Positions 51,180 through 61,403 of a stretch of 64,000 bases of DNA are shown piece by piece. The stretch is from NCBI RefSeq assembly GCF_046557915.1, contig NZ_JBHEBG010000001.1, positions 930,001-994,000 on the forward strand, in the 5' to 3' direction. Position numbers and translations under genes: made by a program. This stretch comes from JBHEBG01 sp046557915 (GTDB taxonomy: Bacteria; Bacteroidota; Bacteroidia; Flavobacteriales; Flavobacteriaceae). Within the stretch, counting starts at the first letter, position 1. Each line of letters starts with the position of its first letter. Below the pieces are notes generated by a model. That model made no database searches and was not told where the DNA came from. It saw only the letters and a list, made by a program, of their open reading frames with translations.

Positions 51180-51368
51180 AAGTAATTCCGCTAACATTTT
51201 ATAAAACAAATGTAAGGGGTAAAGGTGACAGCCCTATGTCAGGGGCTTTATTCCAAAGCTACTTCTTTAGTATTTAGGAACAACACCAAAATATTTGCAA
51301 TTCCCGAGTAAACATTACAATTTTCTTAACATAAAACTTTAATTTGGAAATTGTAACTTTGGGATCGA

Positions 51369-51671
51369 ATGAGCGGTTTTAAAAACTTGTTAGGGTTTTT
51401 CTTTTTCAGCACCTTGATTTTGGTTAAGGTGTCTGCCTTTCATATATACGCTCATGATGACACAAGTGCGGACAATATTGAAAATTGTATGGTCTGTGAT
51501 GTGGCGCTTGAAAATTTGACGTCCGATATACATTTCTTTGTGGATGTTGAGGTTCTATCAGCGCCTGCAATAATGGATGATGTTCCTCGGACATTTTCTT
51601 ATCGGCCATCTAAAACTGCAATTTATTACTTCCGGCTCTTTTCTAGGCCGCCGCCAGCTTCCTTGGTTTAA
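51369..51671 (+). CDS. small secreted CxxC/His protein (DUF2946-like), first copy
   Basis: 100 residues. N-terminal hydrophobic signal segment (residues 8-24), then H-I-Y-A-H-D-D-T and E-N-C-M-V-C-D-V-A-L. The spacing of His residues followed by C-x-x-C resembles the small DUF2946-type proteins that accompany metal-related TonB receptors. Probably exported and metal-binding. Followed 67 bp later by the TonB receptor. A second, divergent small CxxC protein lies 3 kb on (54807). Confidence 0.72.
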   Translation: MSGFKNLLGFFFFSTLILVKVSAFHIYAHDDTSADNIENCMVCDVALENLTSDIHFFVDVEVLSAPAIMDDVPRTFSYRPSKTAIYYFRLFSRPPPASLV

Positions 51672-51738
51672 TTCATACCAAGTCTTCTTAGGTTTCGTCT
51701 AAGAAACCTACCTAATTCATCATATTATTAAATTGAGA

Positions 51739-54138
51739 ATGAAAGCACTGCTTTTAATCATTCTTTTGGCTATTACACCTTTGGGCTCGGTAGCGCAGGA
51801 ATGCAGGAATACCCTAACGGGGAAGGTAACGGACTATCATAGCAAAGCACCTTTGGAAAACGCTAGAATAAGCATAGTAGGCAAATCATTGGAGATAGCT
51901 TCGGACTTAACGGGAAGTTTTATAATCTCGGATTTGTGCCCGGGACCATACCAGTTAGAAGTATCGCACCCCGAGTGCAAGACACTCTTAATCAATGTAG
52001 AGGTGGACGGAAACACCCAATTAAACATCAAATTGGAACATCATCTCGAAGAACTGGAAGAAGTTAAAGTTTTTGGGGATGTCATAAACGATAAAACCAA
52101 TTCTGCCCAAGAGGAAAAATTAAAGCTAAAAACGCTGGAACTATATAGTTCTGGTAGCTTGGGTGATGCGTTGAAGGAATTGGGAGGGGTTTCTTCGCTC
52201 AATACAGGTGCCAACATTGTAAAACCAACCATTCATGGCCTAAACGGCAGTCGTGTTTTAATCTTGAACGATGGTGTACGAATGCAAGACATGGAATGGG
52301 GAGACGAACATGCACCTAATATTGATATCAACAGCGCAGGTTCCGTTTCTGTAATCAAAGGGGCTTCGGCACTGCAGTATGGTGGTGATGCTATAGGAGG
52401 TGTAATCCTATTGGATAGGGCAAGAATTCCCATCAAAGACACATTATATGGCAAAACCATGATCAACGGGGTCTCCAATGGCCGTGGCGGCAATGTTAAC
52501 ACTGAACTCGTTAGAGCCTTTAAAAATGGCTGGTTTATTAAGGGCCAGGGCTCCTTCAAACGATTAGGAGATCTTGAAGCACCAGATTATATATTGTCTA
52601 ACTCCGGGATTCAGGAAACAGGAGGTAGTATAGAATTTGGAAAGCAAGAGTTTACCTGGGGATGGGATGCCAGATATAGCTACTTCAATTCAGAAATAGC
52701 AATTTTAAGAGCCTCTCATATAGGTAATGTAGATGATTTAATTAGAAGTATCAATAATGGGCAACCGGAGATTGTTAGACCTTTTACATACGATTTGCAA
52801 AACCCTAGACAAGAAGTTACCCATCATTTAGGGAAATTACGGTTTTATAAGCGGTTCGAAGGTCTTGGCAAATTGAATTTTCAGTACGATTACCAAAACA
52901 ACCGAAGGTTTGAATTTGATGTTCGTAGGGGAGAAAGGGGAGACCGGGCTTCCATAGATCTTAAACTCGCAACACACACCCTGTCTACAGATTTTAAATG
53001 GGATGCCAAGGAAAAAGTTCAGTTGCAGGCCGGACTTTTGGGAAGATATCAGGAAAATTTTGCCAATCCCGATACTGGGGTTAGACGGTTGATACCAGAC
53101 TATGAAAAATTCGATTTTGGCGGTTTTTTCACCGGGGAATATCAAATTGATGATAAGTTGTTGCTGGAGGGCGGTTTGCGGTACGATTTTACTAGGATAG
53201 ATGCCAAAAAATTCTACCAAACCTCGCGATGGGAAGAAAGGGGATACGATACCGAATTTCAAGATCTGATTATCGAAGATCTTGGCACCCAATTACTGGT
53301 TAATCCGGTTTTCAATTTCCACAACGTTTCGGGAACCTTGGGGGGAAATTATAGCGTTGATAATGATTCTGGTTTAAAGGTCAATTATACCTTGGCCCAA
53401 AGAGCACCGAACCCCTCCGAATTATTCAGTGATGGGTTGCATCATTCAGCAGCAAGGATTGAATTGGGGGATTTGAGGGTAGATAGTGAAAAGTCGCACA
53501 AAATTGCCGCCTCTTACCATAAAGACTTCGCCAAATGGGGATTTAAGTTGGAACCCTTTGCGAATTGGGTAGACGACTTTTTATTGCTTGAACCCTCAGG
53601 TGTAGAATTTACAATACGGGGTGCCTTTCCCGTATGGGAATATCGTCAGACCAATGCAAGGCTGCTCGGTGTTGATACCTTTATCTATGCCGATTGGGAA
53701 AAACATTGGCGAACCGAACATCGATTTTCCCTAGTAAAAGGAAGAGATACCCAAAATGATATTCCGCTGATCAATATGCCTGCTGCCCGTTTAAGGAACA
53801 AAATAACCTTTGCCAAACCAGAATGGAAAAATTTTGAAGTTTCACTGCAAAGCCAATATGTATTCCGCCAAAACGAAGTTCCGGCCAACATATCCGTTTT
53901 TTCCCCAGAACAACAACAAAATGTGCTATTGGAAATCAATACCCCTCCAAAGGCCTATCACCTTATGGACCTTCGGGCCAAGATTGAATTTCCCCTAAGA
54001 AAGCATATGAACCTCACCACCTCACTTGTGGTGAATAACCTTTTGGATACCAAGTACAGAGATTACCTAAACCGTCAACGCTTTTTTGCTGATGATTTAG
54101 GCAGAAATATTATGATTCAATTAAAGTTTAACTATTAA
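51739..54138 (+). CDS. TonB-dependent outer-membrane receptor
   Basis: 799 residues from the ATG at 51739. Signal peptide, a carboxypeptidase-regulatory-like domain (about 23-110), a plug domain with S-G-S-L-G-D-A-L-K-E-L-G-G-V-S-S-L-N-T-G, N-G-S-R-V-L-I-L-N-D-G-V-R-M-Q and V-I-K-G-A-S-A-L-Q-Y-G-G-D-A-I-G-G-V, then a 22-strand barrel ending aromatic (K-F-N-Y). The D-M-E-W-G-D-E-H-A-P segment after the plug recalls the zinc/copper-type receptors (ZnuD group), so a metal or metallophore cargo is possible. Sits in a co-directional cluster with CxxC mini-proteins and a lipoprotein. Confidence 0.9.
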   Translation: MKALLLIILLAITPLGSVAQECRNTLTGKVTDYHSKAPLENARISIVGKSLEIASDLTGSFIISDLCPGPYQLEVSHPECKTLLINVEVDGNTQLNIKLEHHLEELEEVKVFGDVINDKTNSAQEEKLKLKTLELYSSGSLGDALKELGGVSSLNTGANIVKPTIHGLNGSRVLILNDGVRMQDMEWGDEHAPNIDINSAGSVSVIKGASALQYGGDAIGGVILLDRARIPIKDTLYGKTMINGVSNGRGGNVNTELVRAFKNGWFIKGQGSFKRLGDLEAPDYILSNSGIQETGGSIEFGKQEFTWGWDARYSYFNSEIAILRASHIGNVDDLIRSINNGQPEIVRPFTYDLQNPRQEVTHHLGKLRFYKRFEGLGKLNFQYDYQNNRRFEFDVRRGERGDRASIDLKLATHTLSTDFKWDAKEKVQLQAGLLGRYQENFANPDTGVRRLIPDYEKFDFGGFFTGEYQIDDKLLLEGGLRYDFTRIDAKKFYQTSRWEERGYDTEFQDLIIEDLGTQLLVNPVFNFHNVSGTLGGNYSVDNDSGLKVNYTLAQRAPNPSELFSDGLHHSAARIELGDLRVDSEKSHKIAASYHKDFAKWGFKLEPFANWVDDFLLLEPSGVEFTIRGAFPVWEYRQTNARLLGVDTFIYADWEKHWRTEHRFSLVKGRDTQNDIPLINMPAARLRNKITFAKPEWKNFEVSLQSQYVFRQNEVPANISVFSPEQQQNVLLEINTPPKAYHLMDLRAKIEFPLRKHMNLTTSLVVNNLLDTKYRDYLNRQRFFADDLGRNIMIQLKFNY

Positions 54139-54147
54139 ATACAAATT

Positions 54148-54744
54148 ATGAAAACAATCAAATTCTTATCTATGATGGCCTTTACAGGCACCCTATTTCT
54201 TGCATGTTCCGATGACGATGATGCAAATCCAGATCCAGTTAATGAGGAGGAAACCATAACCACAATGACAGTGACCTTAATACCACAAGGAGGTGGTGAT
54301 ACCGTTACATTAGTATCTAGGGACTTAGATGGCGATGGCCCTAACCCCCCAGAGGTAGACGTATCGGGAGACCTAACGGCAAACACCGTTTATGATGGTG
54401 GTGTAGTATTATTGAATGAGACGGAGACACCGGCGGAAAATGTCAATGAAGAGATAGAAGGGGAGGCAGATGAGCACCAATTCTTTTTCGTTGTTGGTGG
54501 AGGCCTAAATGCTACAATGGCTTACGAAGACGATGAGTCGGATTACGTATCCGCTGAAACGGGTGTAAACTTTACTTCAACAAATCCGGTTGGCATCGTT
54601 TTTACGGTTACAACAACCGATGCTAGTTCTGGAACCTTAGCGGTTACGCTACGTCACGAGCCTAAAAAACCCAATGACGGTACTTTGGCCGATGGAGGGG
54701 GTGAAACAGATATTACCCAGACATTTGACCTTACCATTCAATAG
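54148..54744 (+). CDS. acidic lipoprotein partner of the TonB receptor
   Basis: 198 residues. Lipobox L-F-L-A-C20 followed by S-D-D-D-D-A-N-P-D-P-V-N, an acidic linker often seen in Bacteroidota surface lipoproteins. The body is all-beta with D-L-D-G-D-G-P-N-P-P-E (a Ca-binding-like loop) and E-A-D-E-H-Q-F-F. Databases name related proteins after a 'periplasmic binding fold', which I cannot verify here. Starts 9 bp after the receptor and is probably its surface partner in cargo capture. Confidence 0.8.
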   Translation: MKTIKFLSMMAFTGTLFLACSDDDDANPDPVNEEETITTMTVTLIPQGGGDTVTLVSRDLDGDGPNPPEVDVSGDLTANTVYDGGVVLLNETETPAENVNEEIEGEADEHQFFFVVGGGLNATMAYEDDESDYVSAETGVNFTSTNPVGIVFTVTTTDASSGTLAVTLRHEPKKPNDGTLADGGGETDITQTFDLTIQ

Positions 54745-54806
54745 GGTGGTACCTAGTTAAAATCAATGAATCAATGAGAGTGGAGCTACTTCACTCTCTT
54801 TACACA

Positions 54807-55136
54807 ATGAAAAGAGAAAAGACAAAAATATGGTATAGTCTGGCGCTAACAACTTTTATGTTGTTACAAGTATCTTTTCATACCTATCATGTCTTTACTT
54901 CTCACGTATCCGATGTTCATATAGAGAACAGCGCGTCCGATACGCAAATCCATGAGGCTAGCTTTGCCTGTGAACTCTGCGCAAAATTATCGGGTAAAAC
55001 CTACTACCTGTTTTTTGTTCCCGTTATTTTTCATCTGATTATCGGTGTTTCTCCAAAAATATACTTCCGGAAATCACTTTTTTTCTGCCCATCATTTTCA
55101 GCTTACTCCCTTAGAGGGCCTCCTTTTAATTATTGA
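54807..55136 (+). CDS. small membrane CxxC/His protein, second copy
   Basis: 109 residues from the ATG at 54807. N-terminal hydrophobic segment, then H-T-Y-H-V-F-T-S-H, H-I-E-N, E-A-S-F-A-C-E-L-C-A-K-L, and a second hydrophobic segment (Y-Y-L-F-F-V-P-V-I-F-H-L-I-I-G). Same logic as the protein at 51369 (His cluster then C-x-x-C) though sequences are divergent. Likely handles a metal near the membrane. Between the TonB/lipoprotein pair and the ABC genes. Confidence 0.7.
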   Translation: MKREKTKIWYSLALTTFMLLQVSFHTYHVFTSHVSDVHIENSASDTQIHEASFACELCAKLSGKTYYLFFVPVIFHLIIGVSPKIYFRKSLFFCPSFSAYSLRGPPFNY

Positions 55137-55254
55137 GATTCACTTATTTACGTTCGGATAAAGATTCTGTCTTTATCTATTGATTATGTGCATTTTGCGG
55201 CCAATATAATGACCGTATACATTTTACCACACCACCATTTTAAAATTTATAACT

Positions 55255-55971
55255 ATGATTATTGCTAATAACCTTACAAAAAAGTACGGTGACCAGACGG
55301 CTCTGGACGAATTGAACCTTAGTGTAAAAGAAGGAGATATTTTTTGCCTTCTCGGAGCCAACGGTGCCGGAAAAACAACCACTATTAATCTCCTATTGGG
55401 TTTTATTGCCCCTACCTCGGGAAGCGCTTTTATCAATCAATTGAATGTCAATGAAAATAAAAGATCTACAAAGCGATTCTTGTCCTATATACCAGAAAAC
55501 CTAATGCTCTATCCTAGTTTGACAGCCATGGAGAATTTGGATTATTTTTCTGGTATTGCCGGTAAAAAACTTACTGTGAATACCATGAAAGAGTTTTTGA
55601 ATGAAGCAGGGCTTCAGCCTGAGGCATTCAATAAGCGTATTAGTACTTTTTCGAAAGGGATGCGCCAAAAAGTGGGCATTGCCATTGCCTTGGCCAAGGA
55701 TGTAAAAGTACTATTGTTAGATGAGCCTACATCCGGATTAGACCCCAAGGCCAGTAATGAATTTGGTCAGTTACTGCAAAAACTAAGAGTAAAAGGAGTG
55801 GCCACACTTATGGCAACACACGATCTCTTCAGGGCCAAGGAGGTAGCCACACATATTGGAATTATGAAAGATGGCCGGTTGAAACAGCAATTTGTGGCGG
55901 ATAATATTTCCCTCTCTGAACTAGAGCATATCTATCTTAAAACAATGGAATATAAAGAACTGGCGTCATGA
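55255..55971 (+). CDS. ABC transporter ATPase
   Basis: 238 residues. Walker A G-A-N-G-A-G-K-T-T, Q-loop region, signature F-S-K-G-M-R-Q-K (a variant of LSGGQ), Walker B V-L-L-L-D-E-P-T-S-G-L-D-P, H-switch T-H-D. Drives the two permeases that follow; the stop overlaps the first permease start. ABC-2-type exporter or remodeller. Confidence 0.93.
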   Translation: MIIANNLTKKYGDQTALDELNLSVKEGDIFCLLGANGAGKTTTINLLLGFIAPTSGSAFINQLNVNENKRSTKRFLSYIPENLMLYPSLTAMENLDYFSGIAGKKLTVNTMKEFLNEAGLQPEAFNKRISTFSKGMRQKVGIAIALAKDVKVLLLDEPTSGLDPKASNEFGQLLQKLRVKGVATLMATHDLFRAKEVATHIGIMKDGRLKQQFVADNISLSELEHIYLKTMEYKELAS

Positions 55972-57374
55972 TTTTAAAAACACTTTTAAAGGAAATTAAG
56001 GAATTATTGCGTGAAGGTCGTGTTCGTATTGCCTTCCTTATTGTAATGCTACTGTTGGGAGTTGCGGTATGGATTAGTGCCAAACAGTATCAAAATGTTA
56101 ATGAACAATATGCTGCGGCTAAAACCGCGGAACGTGCAATTTGGGATAACCAAGGTGAAAAAAACCCGCATTCGGCGGCACATTATGGCACATATGCCTT
56201 TAAACCAAAATATCCCCTTTCACTTGTAGATCAGGGAGTTGACAAATATGCAGGGACGTCCATCTTTTTAGAGGCCCATAAGCGCAACGAGGCCCAGTTC
56301 AGCGCAGCTGCGGATCAGACAGGTTTGGCACGTTTCGGGGAATTAACCCCAGATTTTATACTCTTGTTCATCATTCCCTTACTCATAATTCTATTGGGCT
56401 ATAATAGCTTTACAAAAGAACATGAAATGGGTACTTTAACTTTGCTCAAAAGTCAGGGAATCTCAATCTGGAAGTGGGTTTTGGGAAAGTGGGCGGCATT
56501 GTTCCTGCCCATCTTTTTGGCTATAACCATTTTGTTTTTAGTTGCGGGGGTACTCCTAGGTAACCTAAGGGATTTTGGTGTGTTTAGTTGGAGTTCCTTG
56601 TTTATGATGTTTGTGGTTTATGTGTTATACTACATCATTTTTATCAATATAGTCTTACTTATTTCTGCAAAGACAAAAAAATCCGGAATCTCCTTGGTAG
56701 TATCGCTTAGTGTATGGATTATAGCTTGTTTGGCCGCACCCAAGGCGGCAAGTAATATCGCCGAAACCAAACATCCATACCCTACCCGGCAAGAGTTTGC
56801 GGCGAATGTAATAAAGAACAAGAAAGAAGGATTGGATGGCCATAACCCTTGGAGCAAGGAAGCCAAACTTTTGGAAGAAGAAGTACTCAAAGAATATGGC
56901 GTGGATAGTTTACAACAACTGCCTTTCAATTTTGATGCCTATCGGATGCAAAAGGGTGAAGAACACGAGGCAGAGGTCTATTTTAAACATTATAATTACC
57001 TGAGGGAGCAGTTTGTTCAACAATCAACCGTTTATAGAAATTTAGCGGCAATTTCACCTTATCTCCCAACCCGCTTTTTAAGTATGGCCATTGCCCAAAC
57101 AGACTATGATACGCATTGGGGCTTTGCCGATGCCGCAGAAAACTACCGTATTGCCACCCAAAAGTTTTTGAATGAAAATTTTGCGGATAATTCCGAATAT
57201 GGCAATTGGTCCTATAGGGCCGATGCGGACTTCTGGAAGAGCCTACCTGCCTTTGATTATGAACCAGCAGAACTACGTTCTATTTTATCCCAAAATACAT
57301 CCAACCTGGAGATCTTGGGTCTCTGGCTCTTGGCTTCTTTTGGATTGTTATTATTCACCACAAAAACCATTTAA
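55968..57374 (+). CDS. ABC-2 permease with DUF3526, first
   Basis: 468 residues. An N-terminal helix, a long periplasmic loop (about 40-130), then five or six membrane helices with L-G-Y-N-S-F-T-K-E-H-E-M-G-T-L-T-L-L-K-S-Q-G, the ABC-2 coupling-region motif, and a C-terminal loop plus last helix. Typical of DUF3526 membrane subunits. Overlaps the ATPase by 4 bp; the second permease follows 2 bp later. Confidence 0.85.
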   Translation: MILKTLLKEIKELLREGRVRIAFLIVMLLLGVAVWISAKQYQNVNEQYAAAKTAERAIWDNQGEKNPHSAAHYGTYAFKPKYPLSLVDQGVDKYAGTSIFLEAHKRNEAQFSAAADQTGLARFGELTPDFILLFIIPLLIILLGYNSFTKEHEMGTLTLLKSQGISIWKWVLGKWAALFLPIFLAITILFLVAGVLLGNLRDFGVFSWSSLFMMFVVYVLYYIIFINIVLLISAKTKKSGISLVVSLSVWIIACLAAPKAASNIAETKHPYPTRQEFAANVIKNKKEGLDGHNPWSKEAKLLEEEVLKEYGVDSLQQLPFNFDAYRMQKGEEHEAEVYFKHYNYLREQFVQQSTVYRNLAAISPYLPTRFLSMAIAQTDYDTHWGFADAAENYRIATQKFLNENFADNSEYGNWSYRADADFWKSLPAFDYEPAELRSILSQNTSNLEILGLWLLASFGLLLFTTKTI

Positions 57375-57376
57375 CC

Positions 57377-58807
57377 ATGTTACCATACAATTTTCAATAC
57401 GAATTAAAACAGTTACTGCGTAGCCGTTGGATACAGTTGTTAAGTATCCTTTTATTACTGCTATTTGGGTTTTCGGCCTTTAACGGTAAACAAAAGGTAC
57501 AAAAGCGTAAAAATGACATTGTCGCTGCCATTGATGAAGTGAAGGAAAATGATGAGATGATGTTAAAACTTTTAGACTCCGTAGAAAGAGGGATGACGGT
57601 TAACGTCTCTAGGTGGACTATTCCCACAAGCCCCATAGCGGTAGGGAATTATCATCCAAGGGTTGCAGCAATGGAACCCCAACCCATGGCTTTTCTTTCC
57701 ACGGGCCAGGCCGACCTTTTTACCCACTACGTCAAACCTACCGTTTCTGGGGATGATTTTGCATTGAACTTTACCGAAATGACAAGTCCGGTACAGCTAT
57801 TGTTCGGCAGTTTTGACGTGGCCTTTGTCATTGTGTATCTCTTGCCGCTGTTAATTATCGCATTTTCATATAATGTCCTCTCGTCCGAAAAGGAAAGCGG
57901 TACGTTAAAATTGCTGGCAGCCCAGCCCATAAGCATTCAAACTTGGGTATTGCAAAAACTTGCCCTACGTTTTTTTTGCCTATCCATTTTAGTAATTATC
58001 TCAATGACCATAGTTTTTTTGGTTTTAGGTCTAAACATTGGGCTACAAATTGAAGCCTTCCTAGGGGTGTTGGGCTTAATCCTTACTTATATGCTCTTTT
58101 GGTTCGCGCTTGCTTTTTTGGTGAACCTCCTGGTCGGTAGTTCGGCAAAGAACGCCATCTCTCTTTTGGGGCTATGGGTGGTTTTTGTATTATTAATGCC
58201 TTCCGTGTTAAATCAGCTGAGTAATACCCTCTATCCAATGCCTTCGCGGACTCTGATGATTAATGAGATGCGTAAAATGAAATCGGATGTAACCAAAAAG
58301 CAAGATGAGATTTTGGATAATTTTCTGAGGGACCATCCAGAATATGCCATAAACGACACTACGCAATCTCGAGGATTTTATCATCGCTATATGGCTTCCA
58401 AAAAATTGATTAAAAAAGAATTGGAACCAGTGGTACAAACCTATGAAATCCAACTGCGCAAACGACAGCGTTGGTTAGATCAATTCAAGTGGATTTCTCC
58501 TGCTATCATTACCCAGGAGTCCTTAAACGAGATGGCGGGTACAGCAACCGACGACTATGAAGATTTTAGGAAACAGGTCATTGGTTTTGCCAAGACTTGG
58601 CGAGAGCATTTTATGCCTTTCCTTTATAACAACAGAGACTTTTCCCAAAAGGATTATGCTGATTTACCCGAATTTGAATTTAAAGTTAAGTCCAAAAATG
58701 TCTTCACACAATCGCCTATTTTGATGTTGATCTCCCTAGGGTTGTTTGGGCTTGGATTTTTTGTTTCAAGAAAACTCGAAACAGATTCTATTTTAAACAA
58801 TTTATAA
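57377..58807 (+). CDS. ABC-2 permease with DUF3526, second
   Basis: 476 residues, same architecture as the gene before it (S-Y-N-V-L-S-S-E-K-E-S-G-T-L-K-L-L-A-A-Q coupling motif). The two permeases probably form a heterodimer with the single ATPase. Followed 1 bp later by the DUF5916 gene, so all four genes are one transcript. Confidence 0.85.
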   Translation: MLPYNFQYELKQLLRSRWIQLLSILLLLLFGFSAFNGKQKVQKRKNDIVAAIDEVKENDEMMLKLLDSVERGMTVNVSRWTIPTSPIAVGNYHPRVAAMEPQPMAFLSTGQADLFTHYVKPTVSGDDFALNFTEMTSPVQLLFGSFDVAFVIVYLLPLLIIAFSYNVLSSEKESGTLKLLAAQPISIQTWVLQKLALRFFCLSILVIISMTIVFLVLGLNIGLQIEAFLGVLGLILTYMLFWFALAFLVNLLVGSSAKNAISLLGLWVVFVLLMPSVLNQLSNTLYPMPSRTLMINEMRKMKSDVTKKQDEILDNFLRDHPEYAINDTTQSRGFYHRYMASKKLIKKELEPVVQTYEIQLRKRQRWLDQFKWISPAIITQESLNEMAGTATDDYEDFRKQVIGFAKTWREHFMPFLYNNRDFSQKDYADLPEFEFKVKSKNVFTQSPILMLISLGLFGLGFFVSRKLETDSILNNL

Positions 58808-58808
58808 G

Positions 58809-61019
58809 ATGAATAGGATCTTTTTCTTTTTGCTACTTTTTGGCACTGAAATAATATTGGCCCAAGAAAATGAAACCGACAATTTTTCTCCTCCTGATGT
58901 TGCACTTCAAGTTGTGGTGAACAAAACAATTGGTGAAATTAAAATTGATGGGAATTTAGATGATGCAGATTGGGAGAACGCTAGCCGAACCACTGACTTT
59001 TTTAGGAGGGAACCCAGACAGGGCGGTACACTTAAGTATAAAACGGAAGTTAAGTTTCTATATGATAACAAAAACCTGTATGTAGGTGCCTTTTGTGCAG
59101 ATTCGGTAGGTATTGAAGGCGTACGTATCCAAGATTTACGGCGAGACTTCGATTGGGGAGAAAACGATATTTTTGGGATTGCCCTAGATCCCCAGAATTT
59201 AAAACAGTATGCCCAAGGTTTCCAAACCACGCCCTATGGAAATCAACGGGATTTTCAAAATTTCAATGGAAATAGCTTTGATACAGGCTGGAATACTTTG
59301 TGGAGAGTAAGGACACAAAGAACAGAGAATGGGTATACCGTTGAAATGGCCATACCTTTTAAGTCATTACGTTACAATCTTCCCAAAACCGGTAATTTAA
59401 TTGAGCTGGGTTTCACCTTGGTCCGTTATGCCAGAAGAGATATAGAAGTATCGTCCTTTCCGGCAATACCACAGTCCTTTACACCTTATAGAATGACCTA
59501 TGCCGCCAAATTGACCGGTATTGAAGCTCCGCCCCCGTCAACAAATATTAGGGTTGAGCCTTATGCCCTTTATCAATACGATGAAAATAAGGAGGGTAGT
59601 ATACTGACAGATAAACTGAACGAACCAAAAGTAGGTTTTGATGCCAAGTGGGCGGTAAACCCAAAAACAGTTTTGGATTTGACCGTAAATACCGATTTTG
59701 CACAAGCCGATGTGGATCTTGCTGTAAACAACCTGGAGCGTTTTAATATTTTTTTCCCCGAGAGACGGCAGTTCTTTTTGGAAAACTCAGGTATTTGGGC
59801 TGGCGGGCTACAACAATCTATTCGCCCTTTTTTTAGTAGGCGTATAGGGCTACAGGGAGAATTTAATGCCACCCCCGCACCTATTGATGTGGGCGCTCGT
59901 TTCACGCAGCGTACCGAAAAAAGTGCTTTGGCCGGACTTTTTGTACGTCAGCGCGAAACAGAAAATTCCGCAGGGTCTAGTTTTGGCGTATTTAGATACT
60001 TGAAAAACTATGGAAACGAAAATAATATTGGCTTAATGGTTACGCATCGGTTAGACGACGGTTATTCGGCGTTGGGCTTGGAAAGCAATAACAATACCAC
60101 CATTACACTAGACGGACAAATACGGCCAACCAGTCAGTGGGACATCCAATATCTATTTTCGAGCTCCGTAGATGAACTTTCTGGAGAAACCGGGTACGCT
60201 GGGAGAATTTTTGTCGGAAACGACACCAATAAATATTATTATGGATGGGTAACTGAATACACCGATGCCAATTATAGTCCCAAGATGGGTTTTGTAAGAC
60301 AGACCAATGTAATACGGCACAATCCTGGAGGATACTATATTTGGAGACCCAAAAAGCTAAATTGGATAAGACGTTGGGATCCTGGAATGTTTGTAAATTA
60401 CAATCACGATGCTTCGGATCCAAGCAGTTTTCAACAGGCCAGCTTGTATATCTTTCCAATATTCACATGGTTTAAAGACAACAGTTTTTTGGAAATCTCC
60501 ACCACGCCAACATGGCAAAACATTAATTTTGCTTTCGCTCCTCTGGGTCTGGAAATTGAAGAAGATAACTATTTCTATAATCGCTATTTAGTGCATTATA
60601 ATACGGATCGCTCTAAAAAATGGTCTAGTGATATTGGAGTTGATTTTGGTAGTTTTTACAATGGAACCAGGACTACCATAAACGCAGCTGCACGTTTTGC
60701 ACCTATTCCACATGCAACCCTTTCCTTGGATTATGAACACAATAATATTAATGGTGTGGGAGTCTTAAATGAAGATCTTAACACTGATTTATATACAGCC
60801 AATCTTCGATTGGCACTAAATCCTAGAGTACAACTTTCTACTTTTTATCAGTACAACAGTTTTAATGAGCAAGGCCGTTGGAATGTTCGTTTTAGTTGGG
60901 AATACATGCCGTTGTCGTTCATTTATTTGGTCTTCAACGATACACAAGTCGATGTTTTTGATCCGGTACGGCAGACTACCCAGTTTATTAGTAAGATTAC
61001 GTTTTTGAAACAGTTTTAA
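58809..61019 (+). CDS. DUF5916 outer-membrane beta-barrel protein with CBM9-like domain
   Basis: 736 residues. Signal peptide (...EIILAQ), N-terminal CBM9-like domain (I-D-G-N-L-D-D-A-D-W-E-N-A, residues 37-49, to about 210), and a C-terminal barrel with the family hallmark N-I-F-F-P-E-R-R-Q-F-F-L-E-N-S-G-I-W. Last strand aromatic (T-F-L-K-Q-F). Outer-membrane protein of uncertain role. Coupled to the ABC genes, so I infer a linked transport or export system across both membranes. Confidence 0.9.
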   Translation: MNRIFFFLLLFGTEIILAQENETDNFSPPDVALQVVVNKTIGEIKIDGNLDDADWENASRTTDFFRREPRQGGTLKYKTEVKFLYDNKNLYVGAFCADSVGIEGVRIQDLRRDFDWGENDIFGIALDPQNLKQYAQGFQTTPYGNQRDFQNFNGNSFDTGWNTLWRVRTQRTENGYTVEMAIPFKSLRYNLPKTGNLIELGFTLVRYARRDIEVSSFPAIPQSFTPYRMTYAAKLTGIEAPPPSTNIRVEPYALYQYDENKEGSILTDKLNEPKVGFDAKWAVNPKTVLDLTVNTDFAQADVDLAVNNLERFNIFFPERRQFFLENSGIWAGGLQQSIRPFFSRRIGLQGEFNATPAPIDVGARFTQRTEKSALAGLFVRQRETENSAGSSFGVFRYLKNYGNENNIGLMVTHRLDDGYSALGLESNNNTTITLDGQIRPTSQWDIQYLFSSSVDELSGETGYAGRIFVGNDTNKYYYGWVTEYTDANYSPKMGFVRQTNVIRHNPGGYYIWRPKKLNWIRRWDPGMFVNYNHDASDPSSFQQASLYIFPIFTWFKDNSFLEISTTPTWQNINFAFAPLGLEIEEDNYFYNRYLVHYNTDRSKKWSSDIGVDFGSFYNGTRTTINAAARFAPIPHATLSLDYEHNNINGVGVLNEDLNTDLYTANLRLALNPRVQLSTFYQYNSFNEQGRWNVRFSWEYMPLSFIYLVFNDTQVDVFDPVRQTTQFISKITFLKQF

Positions 61020-61136
61020 ACGTAGCGTCTAAAATCCATGGGAACCGGTTAAGATGTTTGCCCTGTCGGAATACGGACAGTATAAAATTTGGGCCCCATC
61101 CTCAATTAATTGTTCATGCTGTTGGCAAACGTTTTC

Positions 61137-61355
61137 TTAAAAGTCGAATAATTCTTTTAGTTCAATGTTTAGTGCTATGGCAATAGTGTATAGCGTGTAA
61201 GTATTGGCAGAAACCTTATGGTTTTCGATTAGTTCGATATGTTGTTTGTCCCTTTCACACATCCTGCCTAACTCAGCCTGAGAAATATTTCTATCCTTTC
61301 TTAGCTGTTTAATTCGGTCTCCTATTTTTATCGATAACTCTTGCCTTGTCAACAT
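61137..61355 (-). CDS. XRE-family HTH protein
   Basis: 72 residues, a single Cro/CI-type HTH: I-G-D-R-I-K-Q-L-R-K-D-R-N-I-S-Q-A-E-L-G-R-M-C-E-R-D-K-Q-H-I-E-L-I-E-N-H-K-V-S-A. Too short for a separate sensor domain. Divergent from the small gene at 61467 across two operator-like palindromes, the probable binding sites. Confidence 0.9.
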   Translation of the reverse strand: MLTRQELSIKIGDRIKQLRKDRNISQAELGRMCERDKQHIELIENHKVSANTYTLYTIAIALNIELKELFDF

Positions 61356-61403
61356 GGTATTATTACTAACAAAACAAAATTGAATAGATAAAATTAGAAC
61401 GTA

